From: Gordionus sp. m RMFG-2023
Taxonomy: Eukaryota > Nematomorpha > Gordioida > Chordodea > Parachordodidae
Reading direction: 5' to 3'
Assembly: GCF_954871325.1 (NCBI RefSeq)
Contig: NC_088775.1
Location: forward strand, 72,765,561 to 72,829,560
DNA: 64,000 nt
A program made the translations under genes and the position numbers. This document shows, one piece after another, positions 49,880-59,932 of the stretch. The stretch's first letter is position 1, and each line of letters starts with the position of its first letter. The notes below the pieces were generated by a model, which saw only the letters and a list, made by a program, of their open reading frames with translations, did not search any database and was not told where the DNA came from.

Positions 49880-51596
49880 GTAAATTATATACTATTTTTT
49901 ATTTTATATTAATTTTTTTGTAAAATATCTGGTAGCATTATTTTACAAAATATTTTAAAAAGTAGTTTACTCTATAATTAATATGCGCCTGCGCTCTTTT
50001 ATACCGGGTTTAAATATGATCATTGATTTAGTAAACCACCTTGACATCCGCTAAAGTGTGCTCATTCATTGACAAAATGTATGGCTATTTTAAAAATATT
50101 ACCAAGATTTTGATAATCAAATATTTTATTGATTTATGAATAAATTAACTTTTTTATTATTCACAATTTTATAAGGAAAATTACCTTTATTATTGAAATG
50201 GGAATCTAAAACAATGATGATTTTTAATAGCGTTATTTACTTATAATGGCTGATTTTGGAGGGAGTACTTTTTCTGTTTCCCATCTAAATGAAGAGACAG
50301 CTTACCAATCAGGGGTTTGCCTCTGATCTCAAATAGCGTTCCATCTGCTCTTACTTTATTTACCAAGAATACTCTTGGCCAATCTATTAAGAGATTTCAA
50401 AAATTTGTCCGACGCAATTTATAAATTTAATAAGTGACAAATATGGTCATGCTCACACCGATGTTTTCAATTTTCCGATACGATGATGGATATTATTGAA
50501 TATGGAATGGATTATTGATTATCTTCAATATAGAACTAGTTTTATTGAAATGATTGTATTTGTATTGGTATCTTTTATTTAATTTAATTATATGTTTATT
50601 TCTAAGTTCTCAAATAAAAGTATAATTAACATATCCAACATAACCCTTCCATAATCAAACTTTTATTTAATCGGGCATGGACTTTATACCTCTTTTATTT
50701 CCCATGGGTGTTTAAGATAGTGGGTTTGCCTCTTTCACGCACAGGAAACGATCTGTCCAAAAAAACGTGGATGGTTTTTTTAATTTTCCATCTTTTATCC
50801 CATTCTGTTGGGCTTTCATGAGAGAACTAAGCTTTGCTCTGTTGTATATATATATATATGACGATTGGGGCTAGGCGCTTAATATCATGAATGATTACTT
50901 GGAGATTCTTTTATCAATAGATACCCGACTTGAGTTAAGCTTCAATAATATGGCCGAAGAAAAGTATTCTATTCCTATATTTCGAAAAATTATACGTTCA
51001 CAATTGAACAAGAAATAGACCAAAGCATTGCTACCCTCTCAAATACAACATGAACACTTATTTAGCCAATGATATACCATCGCTCTTACAGCTTTATTAT
51101 GATTTCACTAATTACCGGGCCTCACCCATAACTAACACCCTATTGTAATATAGTATGAAATTTAAGACTTTCCCGTTAATTATCTTATTCCAAATTCTCA
51201 CTCTAGAGTCAAAATCCTTTAAATTTCTTATAAAAGGACTTTATAACAGCTTTAATAGAGAAGTTTGTGAGTCCTCTTTTATTTTGTTAAATAATGGGCT
51301 GGGATTAGTCTATGCTGGCATCCTGAACTGAGCGATCATTTTTATCGAAAAGTGAATAAATTTAAATTCAAACCCGCACAATAGATTTAAAACTATGTAA
51401 CTAATTATAAGCAACAACCATTATAAAACATGTTGTGAATCACTTAATTTTCTTTGGATCAAGTCATTTATACTAAGGAAGTTTTGGGCCTTCCCATGTT
51501 TTTAAATAGTGTTTGTTAATTAAAATCGCGTTTTATAAATATTTGATAAAATAGGTGTATAATTTTTTTAATACATATTTGTCCTTCACACTTAAG
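49880..51596 (+). other. intron 3
   Basis: Donor gtaaat, acceptor cacacttaag. AT-rich, with a short TA microsatellite near 50842-50858. About 50260-51300 is slightly richer in mixed codons but broken in all frames, and I could not identify it. Confidence 0.8.
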
Positions 51597-51688
51597 GTTT
51601 TGGATTCGTTGATTTTGAAGATGCTGATTCTGCTCAAACTGCATTAAAAGAATTGAGATCATCTGGTTCTCAGGTTCAAATGGCTAAG
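51597..51688 (+). CDS. exon 4: end of RRM1 and linker
   Basis: Begins with GT, completing the Gly codon, and encodes FGFVDFEDADSAQTALKELR followed by SSGSQVQMAK. The first part completes RNP1 (KGFGFVDF) and the second helix. QMAK begins the short inter-RRM linker typical of this family. It ends at phase 0 before gtttgt. Confidence 0.95.
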
Positions 51689-51879
51689 GTTTGTAAGTTT
51701 AAATTTGAAAAAAATATGATTAATTAAATTTATTATAATACTATAAGTCTAAATATTTTATATAGAAAAGTAATATTATTAATTCATGTAATCTAATAAT
51801 TTTCAATTAAAAAAAGTCTCTCAAATTTTAGCATTATATGTTAGGAGCTATATATTTTATCTACATTCTTCTATACTAG

Positions 51880-52043
51880 CAACAGTCGTTGGATTCTACC
51901 AATCTCTACATTGCTAATTTACCCCCACATATGCAAGAAAGAGATTTGGAAAAAATGATATCCCCTTATGGACCAGTTTTGTCCATTCGTATACTCAAAG
52001 AAATGGGAAATAATTTAAAGAGTCGGGGTGTAGGATTTGCTAG
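51880..52043 (+). CDS. exon 5: start and core of RRM2
   Basis: Acceptor ctatactag. Encodes [20 protein letters not shown] (RNP2 LYIANL), then [19 protein letters not shown] and SRGVGFA. The last two bases are AG, half of an Arg codon completed by exon 6. QQ..D.TNLYI.NLP is the RBMS linker/RRM2 signature. Intron 4 before it is only 191 bp. The loop MGNNLKSRG replaces the family's usual short acidic loop. Confidence 0.96.
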
Positions 52044-52471
52044 GTTATTGAGATATATGATACATTTTTAACCTTAATTGGCCTAATTTAATAATGGCGA
52101 GGACTGACATTTTAATATCGCGGCCTGATTTTTTTTAATATGTTGATATTGGGCCGATATTTTTGAATTTTTGATTTGATATATCAAAATAACTAATTAA
52201 AAATTTATTCGTCATATGATATAGATCACAGAAATTTTCAAAAAGATAATAGTATAAGTACCTGATATATTTGAATTACTTACTAATGCTGTAAAACAGA
52301 TTAGGGTATTTTACATATTATGTCATAAAATATTTGTTCAGTTAAGATAAGTAGTAAGAATAAAAAATAATGGATTATAGGATCAATTTGTATTGGCGCA
52401 CATTTAAAATTAAGCCTTATTTAATTTGTTTTATAAATAAGTAATTTAATGATATTAATTTATTATTTTAG

Positions 52472-52533
52472 AATGGAATCTCGATCCTGTTGTGAACGCG
52501 TTATTTCTAATATCAACGGAAAAATCGTTGAAG
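52472..52533 (+). CDS. exon 6: last helix region of RRM2
   Basis: A 62-bp exon after a T-rich acceptor (tattattttag). Encodes R(split)MESRSCCERVISNINGKIVE and the first base of Gly. ARMES...CE.VI...NGK matches the family. The following intron is 80 bp. Confidence 0.93.
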
Positions 52534-52613
52534 GTTTTTACCCGAAATATATTTTTGTATGAGATTAATAAATCATTCTGCTAAAAAAAATTTTGAACCA
52601 TTTTTTTATAAAG

Positions 52614-53153
52614 GGAGCAACAAACCTTTATTATGCAAATTTGCGGATAATGCCAGTCACAATAACCTTAACATCAATTATACAAATAGTATCCACAATG
52701 CTCAAACTAACAAATCGATTCAAAGAAATAGATTGGGGCAAGGCACTCATCATCCCCTTTCAAACAATCCCACCTTTCCTGGTCTCAATAGATCCAACTA
52801 TTTATTTCATAACATTGAACATATCAAAAATAACTTAACTAACAATAATAATCAAGACATTTATTACTACCCACAATCAGCTCAAATTTATCAACCACAT
52901 CTCAACCACCCACCCAACACTTTAGCTGCTGGAATGGGTAGTAACCTAAATCTTAATAGGAATACCTATTTTAACAAACAATTGTTTGGAAGGAATTCCT
53001 TGTATTCTGACAACGGGAACAAACAACAACAGTACGCTACACTACATCAACCGCAATTTTACCTCACTCCACAATACCTAAATCCTTCGATAAATCTTAA
53101 TTACGGATCTCCAAGCGCCCTTTTCTATCAACCTATCCCAACCAATGTTAAAG
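52614..53153 (+). CDS. exon 7: RRM2 end and Asn/Gln-rich region
   Basis: Starts with GG, giving GSNKPLLCKFADN, the conserved last strand of RRM2. It then becomes low complexity for about 165 residues, rich in Asn, Gln, His, Tyr and Pro with no domain. The open frame extends a little to each side, but the 5' part before 52614 is intron: its codons do not match the family and an acceptor (tttttttataaag) ends there. The donor AAAG/gtattg is phase 1. A second in-phase-0 donor (gttaaag at 53147) lies just upstream. Confidence 0.9.
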
Positions 53154-53299
53154 GTATTGATGGCAAACATGAATATAGGCTTTATCTAAATATTTTAATT
53201 TATTTTAAATTCTAAGTTAAAATTAAATATAGTAAAATTTAAATTACACATATTTAAACTAAATAGTCTAAATATTCTATGTATAAAAAATATGTTAAG

Positions 53300-53920
53300 A
53301 TTTTTTACCTGATGATCAATCCCAGTTATCTCAGATGGCTCTTCCTCCTCCTCTCCTTACCCCTTCAAATACAAATAATTTCCCTTTGATTCCATCAGTT
53401 TCTTTTCCTCATAACCATCTTACTCATACTCACTCTTTGCAAAACCAAATGGGTCAAAATATTACTTCCAACCTTAACCCTTCTTCCCCGCTCGTATATT
53501 ATCAACCCGTTATACCTTTCAATCAACACCCATTGGCGAATACTAACTCTAATATTAATGTAAATACGAGTAACAGCAGTAATCTTGTAAATGTAATGAT
53601 ATCCTCAGCTATAGCTACATTTTCTTCCCCCCTTTCCTTGACATCTTCTGTTAATGCCACTCCACTCCAACCTTCTAATTTTTCTCCCTTCAATCTTAAT
53701 CATAACGTTGGCCATCACCATCATGTTTACCAACAAAACACTCAACCTCAAACACAAAATCCTTACATCAACAACCACCAAATGCATCAACAATTTCAAG
53801 CATTGTCATTAGGTCAACACAATCAATTTAATTCGCAAATGCAACAACCTTTTTACTATTACTATCCGCCCCAGTATAATCAATTTGGGAATGTGGTAGG
53901 CGTCGGATCGGGTGGTGGAA
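53300..53920 (+). CDS. exon 8: low-complexity C-terminal region
   Basis: An open frame of more than 200 codons (MALPPPLLTPS..., HHHHVYQQNTQPQ, QFQALSLGQHNQF, QPFYYYYPPQYNQFG) with strong coding bias, unlike the surrounding AT-rich DNA. I place the acceptor after ttaag at 53299. It is the only one that continues the phase-1 donor of exon 7 and gives DFLPDDQSQLSQ before the first Met; it lacks a good pyrimidine tract. Acceptors at 53325 and 53334 are stronger but phase 0 and would need the 53147 donor. The donor gtatga at 53921 is phase 1. If it is not used, the protein ends at the stop at 53938-53940. Confidence 0.75.
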
Positions 53921-55707
53921 GTATGAATAGTAATAATTAGATTCTGTTTTTAATTTTATATTAATTACTGTACATATTATATAATTTTGTATATGAATAT
54001 ATCAATGTAATATGATATGATATTCCGTTCGTACATGCATAATTATTAAATTATTTTTAATTTCTTCATTCTGCCTCTTCGCAGGCATTAAAATTCTCCA
54101 AAAAAGAACTATTTTCGCAAAATTCAGTACATTATATGCATTTTGCCAAAATGCAATCACTTTCGCTTGATTCACGCAGTCTTGATGTTTGCTATAGTAG
54201 GCTAACATAGCAATTATATATAGAGCCCTCCATGGATTTGGTCGTATTTTTTCCTCCCTTACTGATTGGCCAGTTTTGATTCATGATTAAGCTTATAAAT
54301 TTTTTCCAAGATTTATTAAAGAAATTTATAAAGTGCCTTTTTATTTTACTATTGTTTTTTTGTCTTCTTTATTGGACAAATATTACACTTTCCCTTTTTA
54401 TTAATATTATTATTTTTTTACCCTTTAAAATTGAATTTTATAGTCACTCATTGTCTTAATTTTTTTGTTTAAAAATAGACAGATATAGCATCACTTTCCC
54501 TTTTTATTAATATTATTATTTTTTCACCCTTTAAAATTAAATTTTATAGTCACTCATTGTCTTAATTTTTTTTTTTAAAAGACAGATATAGCATAGCATT
54601 TGATAGTTTTAGAGGTGGGCACGAGCCTGACCTTTTTTCATGTCCCACTCCACACACACATTTACTACATAACCACATATGCAAAAAAAAAATTTCCTGA
54701 GCTCTTCAAAGCATTATTGTTGGTATTTTTCACCTAAGAAAGAGTTTAAAATATAAGAGGAAAATAGTACAGATATATTATACTAAGTTATGCTTTTTCA
54801 TATTGCGATTGACCTTCTGGATTCCTAATTTGAGTTTATAAATTAAAATCTCATATTTTAAAAAGAAATATAGAATCCTTAAATTAATTTATAATTATAA
54901 AATTGAGGGAAAAAAACGATTTTGCAATGATTTCTTATTTCAAAGGGACCGTTGGAAGATTTTGTAGCTGCAGTTGACTGATTTGCCCAGCCTTGATATG
55001 AGTTGCTGGTGAAAATGTTATTTATAAAATAATGATTTAAATCATTAGAGTTGATTATAATTTAAACCATTAGAGTTGATTAAATTAAAAAATCCAGAAC
55101 TTATAAAAATCAAAGTGAACGTTATAAATTTCTTAACCAGAACAAACGGATATAAATTTGTTCAAAAGTGATCGGAATGTAATTAAACCATTTTAAAATT
55201 TTAGCTAAGAACGAATTGAACTGAATCGTTATGCTTAACGATACATCGATAGTTAGTAAAAAAAACCTATGTTTTTACCTTTAATATAAATTACCTCAGC
55301 GAATATAATTGATAATGAGCCAAATTTTATTTTTGATTTAACTTGAATATATATATAACGTGTTTATAGAAATTGAAAGAAATCGGCCATAAAGCTTAAT
55401 TTTCTTGCTTTTAATATCTAGATATAAATTTTATTTATTGTCATAATGATAGGTAAAGTATGCATAAAAATGACCACTTATTTGATATTCCGGGAATTCA
55501 GACATTCAATCCATTTCATCAGTCAAATAATTATATAATTTAACATTGAATAAGCATTATTTTTTCATACCGGACAAAAATTATTTTTATTTACAAATCT
55601 GCAATCCGTTGCATGGCTCTAATTTTAATAACTTTGTTTAATATTATAAAATAATTATATTTATTTAAAGCTGTTAACATTATCTAACACACTATCTCTT
55701 TTTATAG
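53921..55707 (+). other. intron 8 (or 3' UTR of a shorter isoform)
   Basis: Donor gtatga; acceptor ctttttatag. AT-rich with a tandem repeat at 54386-54597. A small hAT-like end (TAGAGGTGGGCACGAGCC) near 54609 has no certain partner; ttgcccagcctt near 54985 is a weak candidate. No other gene. Confidence 0.65.
54386..54597. repeat. tandem duplication, two copies of 106 bp
   Basis: cactttccctttttattaat...gtcactcattgtcttaattttttt...agacagatatagcat occurs twice in direct succession (54386-54491 and 54492-54597) with very few differences. It is a recent local duplication in intron 8. Confidence 0.9.
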
Positions 55708-56288
55708 CCCAAAATCTACAACAGCACCCACAATATCAACTAAATTCCCCTCAAACCGTTCCCATCAATTCACCCATACTCTATTACTATTATTATCCGG
55801 TCGTTCCCCCAAATGCCATAAATTCAAATAGTTATGCGTCTCAAAATAATCAAACACCTATTCTAAATAAGTTGGAAGAGTCAAGCGATACATTTGGCGT
55901 TAACGAAAAAATTGATAATACTCCCGATGATGACCAATATATTGATAAAGACGTTATAGCGTCACGAACTATCCAAAAAATTGGGGATGAATCTATCCAA
56001 AAAATTGAAAAGAACATGGGGAAGGAAAAAAATATAGATTTTAATAAAATACATGCCGAAGGTAGTACTTTAGCTGACCATAAAAACTATCATTCTTATT
56101 ACCGTTTTGATCTATCTTTGGCTAATACACCCGCTATTAATTCGATTCTAGAACAAAACATTATTAACACCTCTGCACATAGCAAATCGCTCAATTCCTT
56201 TAGCCAAACCGATAACCAAAAATTCTTAAATAGGCGATTCTCTAAAAGTAATATTTTTAAGATTACGCGATTAAATTTTTTTAAATGA
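55708..56288 (+). CDS. exon 9: C-terminal exon with stop
   Basis: Acceptor ctctttttatag. The first two bases complete a codon in the phase set by either upstream phase-1 donor (53153 or 53920). Encodes QNLQQHPQYQLNS, ILYYYYYPVVPPN, then an acidic/polar tail with Lys/Glu-rich segments ending RLNFFK and TGA at 56286-56288. The Tyr-rich YYYYYP block echoes the one in exon 8. There is no folded domain. A candidate polyadenylation signal lies 69 bases after the stop. Confidence 0.8.
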
Positions 56289-56356
56289 ATGTTTAATTAT
56301 GTTAATGGTATTTCTACGAGTATGCCTACAATATTTATCTTTTTTGAGCGCGCATA

Positions 56357-56362
56357 AATAAA
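56357..56362 (+). promoter_or_regulatory. candidate polyadenylation signal AATAAA
   Basis: AATAAA 69 bases after the TGA stop of exon 9, followed by T- and A-rich sequence. In AT-rich DNA this hexamer is common, so the position is what gives it weight. No equivalent hexamer follows the stop at 53940. Confidence 0.5.
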
Positions 56363-58448
56363 ATAGTGTATTTTTACCACACCTAATCATGCATTTAATC
56401 GGATCATTAATCTTATTTTAGCGAACGACTGGATATTTTTCAATAAATTGCCTTATATTTCATATTTTTAGCTCTCACCTCAGTAAACAATTCTTTGAAA
56501 AGGGATGGGAATAAAGTTAAAGATTCATAAAAAATGCATCATTACAATCAATCGATAGATTATAGAAATTTGTTAATATTTTTATTTTAAATTTAAGTTC
56601 ACGTTCGAAATTTTTTTTATATAAAAACAAATTTTTTAAAATATTTTTGAGGTGCGAATCAAAATTTTATACATGCAATCATGTATTAGTGAGTGAATTT
56701 TTGTTTTATTTTTTTTTTAATTTTCTTAAATCATCAAACAACAAAGTTTTGTTATGACGCTAGTTATGTCACAATCATGTCTATACGACGACTTTCTTTA
56801 AAAATAACGATTTCAACTCTAAAAGAAGTTAATTTTTCAATGTTTTATAGAAAATATATTATAAATTTAATAGATAAATAATATGGCAATATAATTTAAA
56901 TTATAAATGCGCATCATTTGTATTTTTTTTAAAATGTCGAAAAATATTAAAAATAATATATTTTTTTTGTGAAACTTAAAAATTAAACAAGATTTAAAAA
57001 AATTAAAATAATCGCTTTTTTATTATTATTGCAAGATTATTTAGAGAACGTTAAGGAAACTTAGATCAAAGATCGCAACTTCCATTTATTATAAAGTAAT
57101 TAATTTTTAAAAATTTATGAATAACGCGAAATATAAATATGGTGGCAAACTTGCTAATTATAAATTTATTTTATCGTAAAATATAGATAGAAAAAATTGA
57201 AGATTTATTTAATAATACATACAACAAAATTAAAAGAATGTTTGATATAATAGTATTTAATTTCTTTATAAGAGACCTTAAAAATATGAGCCAAGACGAT
57301 TATGGTCTAACTAAATACATTTGTTTAGCAAACAATTTAATAAGATAATACAATTATATTTTAACCAATTCAACAATTAAATCCTAGTTGGATGGGTATA
57401 AATCATGATATTAAAAAATGATATGATTTTTTAAGGCTTCTTGATTATTTTAGGGTTCTAAATCCATTCACGTCACTTTTATAAAAAAGCAAAAAATTAT
57501 TTTGTAAGTCGAAGATTTTAAAAATTAGAAACAAATAATTGAAATTTTTTAAAAATAATATATTTTTATCATAAAAAGAATCAAAATTTTATAAAAATGT
57601 AAATTTTATCAATTTCGGGGATTTATAAAGGCCAAAATTTTAGTGGAATTTTTTTTAAAATAATTTTGGTGGTTCAGAGAGAAAATGTGAGGTTTAAATA
57701 AATAAGAGACCAGCAGGGATACCATTTGCACGCCCGGACCGTGTTTTATATTTTCAGACCCTGCCCATCCCGTATTTTTTAAAAATATATTTTATTTATT
57801 TTTAATTTTTATAGCTATTAATGGCTTTTTAAAATATAAGGTCCAGTCCGGATATTTTTTAAAATTTTTTTTAGGCCCTGTCCAGGTATATTTAAAAAAA
57901 TTAAAATACGGCCAGGCCTATGTACCCGGGCTTAGGGCCGGGCCTACATGTCTCTAAAATATCACGGCTGTACCGTATTCTGTTTTCGTGTAGGCCTGCA
58001 CATCTGATTAATGTTGGGTTAAAATTACATTGAAATAAATAGAAACATTTATAACTCAATTCAAAAATTAATTTTACCATTCACAAGTTAATAATTTTAT
58101 TAAAAATAAGGTGTTGAAAAGTCAACATCGTGATTAATGTTTCAAAAAACATCAATAATTTGTTCTTATTTAAATTATCAACCGCGACGTTTGCAGTATT
58201 CTATGTTGCAGGAGTTATACAAGAGTTATTTAGGAATTAAGATACTGTCGGTGTTAACTTGTGACTTTTTATCAGTTTGGAAAAAAATCTTTGAAGATTT
58301 TTTATGCATGAAAATTACAAAAGATTTTGGCATTTTTAGATAAAATTTGATCAAAAAACTATTTTTTTTTCAAACTGGTTTTTTTACTGGCCTGATATGG
58401 AAAGTCAGATAAACAATATATGTTAGAGTTGCTATGAATGTCAATAGG
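56363..58448. other. no gene recognised downstream of the host gene
   Basis: AT-rich intergenic sequence. Short open frames near 56693-56881 and 58137-58343 have no codon structure or homology that I recognise. One MITE-like pair at 57703-57955 is listed separately. Confidence 0.5.
57703..57955. mobile_element. 253-bp hAT-like MITE
   Basis: TAAGAGACCAGCAGGGAT at the left faces TAGAGACATGTAGGCCCGG read inward from the right. The interior has several GC-rich blocks (GCCCGGACC, GGGCCGGGCC) in AT-rich DNA, the same layout as the elements at 21330 and 49203. The target duplication is not clear. Confidence 0.5.
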
Positions 58449-59443
58449 TAATGTTGCATAATCGGCCAATTTTAACCGACTCCAAAACAGCTTAACCTAG
58501 TTTTTAGGTGAAAAAATCGATATTATCTAATTAGGTATCGGCTAAAACGTAGGGATGTACCGATATTTTATATCGAATCGGGCCGATATTTCACCCATTT
58601 TAAATATCGGTTATCGGTCAAAATTATAAAATTTCCCGATCCTATATAAAATGGCGTCTTTATCAAAAATAAAATGTTATAAATTTTTTTAAAAAAGTTA
58701 TATGTAAAATCGTTTATTTTTATAAATAAAATCGAAATCCATTTTTATGTATATTTTTTTAATAATAATTAATTAATAAACATTCTGCCATATTGTTATT
58801 TTTTTGCGCATTCTGTTTATAAAAGTGGGCGATAATCTCTTTTTAGTGAAGCTGGTGATATTGACAGTTACCATCGCCGCAGACTGACTCTGATAAATTT
58901 GAAATTTTGGTATTTCTAAAAAGAAATCTTCGATATATTAATGTTAAATATTATTTTAATTATTTATTTCAAATTTCATAATATATTTGTTTATTACTTA
59001 TTATGTATATAGATTAATGTTATATAAAAGTGATTTAACAATAAAAATATTTTATATACTTTTAGAATTGCAATTAAATTGAATATAAAATATAACTGAT
59101 TATTATAATATATTCAAATGACATGTGTAGAGTTAAATTATAGATCTTATACTAATAAAAAGTATATTAAAAATTAAAACCATTGGTATCTTTACAGAAT
59201 ACAAAATTAGATATGATATCGGATCGGTAATCGGCCGATATCAATTTAATATCGGATCGGATCGGCCTCCAAAAAGTGGTATCGGTACACCCCTACTAAA
59301 TTATGCAATTAAAATAATTTTAATAAATAATAATTAAGGCTAGGCTTATATGTAGCGTAAAGGACAGACGATATCGAATTTTTGACTAAATTGGCTAAAC
59401 CTAATTAGGTTTAGACGAAGTTTTTAGCCGATTAGCAACACTA
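58449..59443. mobile_element. hAT-like MITE carrying another MITE
   Basis: TAATGTTGCATAATCGGC at the left and TAGTGTTGCTAATCGGC read inward from the right form the ends, with subterminal GGTTAGGC/GGCTAAACC-type repeats. A second element (58550-59295) sits inside, so the outer one is older and about 250 bp when reconstructed. The flanking 8-mers share only half their bases. A solo end of the same family lies at 8462. Confidence 0.65.
58550..59295. mobile_element. 746-bp hAT-like element nested in a MITE
   Basis: TAGGGATGTACCGATA faces TAGGGGTGTACCGATACC read inward from the right, followed by dense subterminal copies of ATCGG/CCGAT and GGGCCGATATT. The flanks ctaaaacg and ctaaatta agree in the first five of eight bases, consistent with a worn 8-bp duplication. 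The interior is non-coding. Degenerate sequence of the same style occurs near 63481-63570. Confidence 0.75.
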
Positions 59444-59932
59444 GAAATGAGGCATATAAATTAATTGATAAGAAAAGTTTTAAGGAAAATCAGAGCCTAA
59501 AGGAAAGTCTGTCAGACAGAAAATTAAATAGATTTAAAAAAGGCCGTAATTTTTAATTGAATGTGTACTCAAATGGGAGAGACAAGTTCAAAAGTCAACA
59601 TTCCCAAAAACTTTATAATTTATTCTTATTTAAATTATATTTTATATCAAATTCATAATGTCTCAAAAAAAATTTCTACATGCACAATAAAAAAAATTTT
59701 CAAATGCATTTTCATTTAATGTTGTAATTTATAATTAAAAAATTTAATCACTTTTATAATTCATGATCTAAAAAATTTAATCTTGATATTATTTTCGATT
59801 TTTTTTGCCGCCAGAATGTGCCGATTTAAAAAAAAATTAAATTATATTAAATCAAATTATTGGAAAATCTTAGTACATTTAATATCCATTTACTGCTCAC
59901 GATTTCAATTTCTCCTTGAAACAATTTATTAA

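Larger units (their letters stand above)
8118..56362 (+). other. host gene: RBMS/alan-shepard-type two-RRM RNA-binding protein
   Basis: Nine coding pieces on one strand join at GT-AG junctions without breaking frame, for 2664 coding nucleotides including the stop, or 887 residues. Residues 160-225 form RRM1 (RNP2 LYIKGL, RNP1 KGFGFVDF) and residues 239-320 form RRM2 (RNP2 LYIANL, RNP1 RGVGFARM). The linker QMAKQQ and the tail PLLCKFAD are diagnostic of the RBMS/alan shepard family. Known family members are single-stranded RNA/DNA-binding proteins that control mRNA fate. That role is carried over from the family and not shown here. The 84-residue first exon and the exon 7-8-9 junctions are predictions. 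The gene covers 48 kb, mostly because introns 1 and 2 are loaded with transposons. I use no gene symbol because the species orthologue name is unknown. Confidence 0.88.

Noticed and set aside
53605-53799. Minus-strand frame of 64 codons
   Set aside because: Antisense shadow of host exon 8.
54002-54208. Minus-strand frame of 68 codons
   Set aside because: No motif or homology; probably chance within intron 8.
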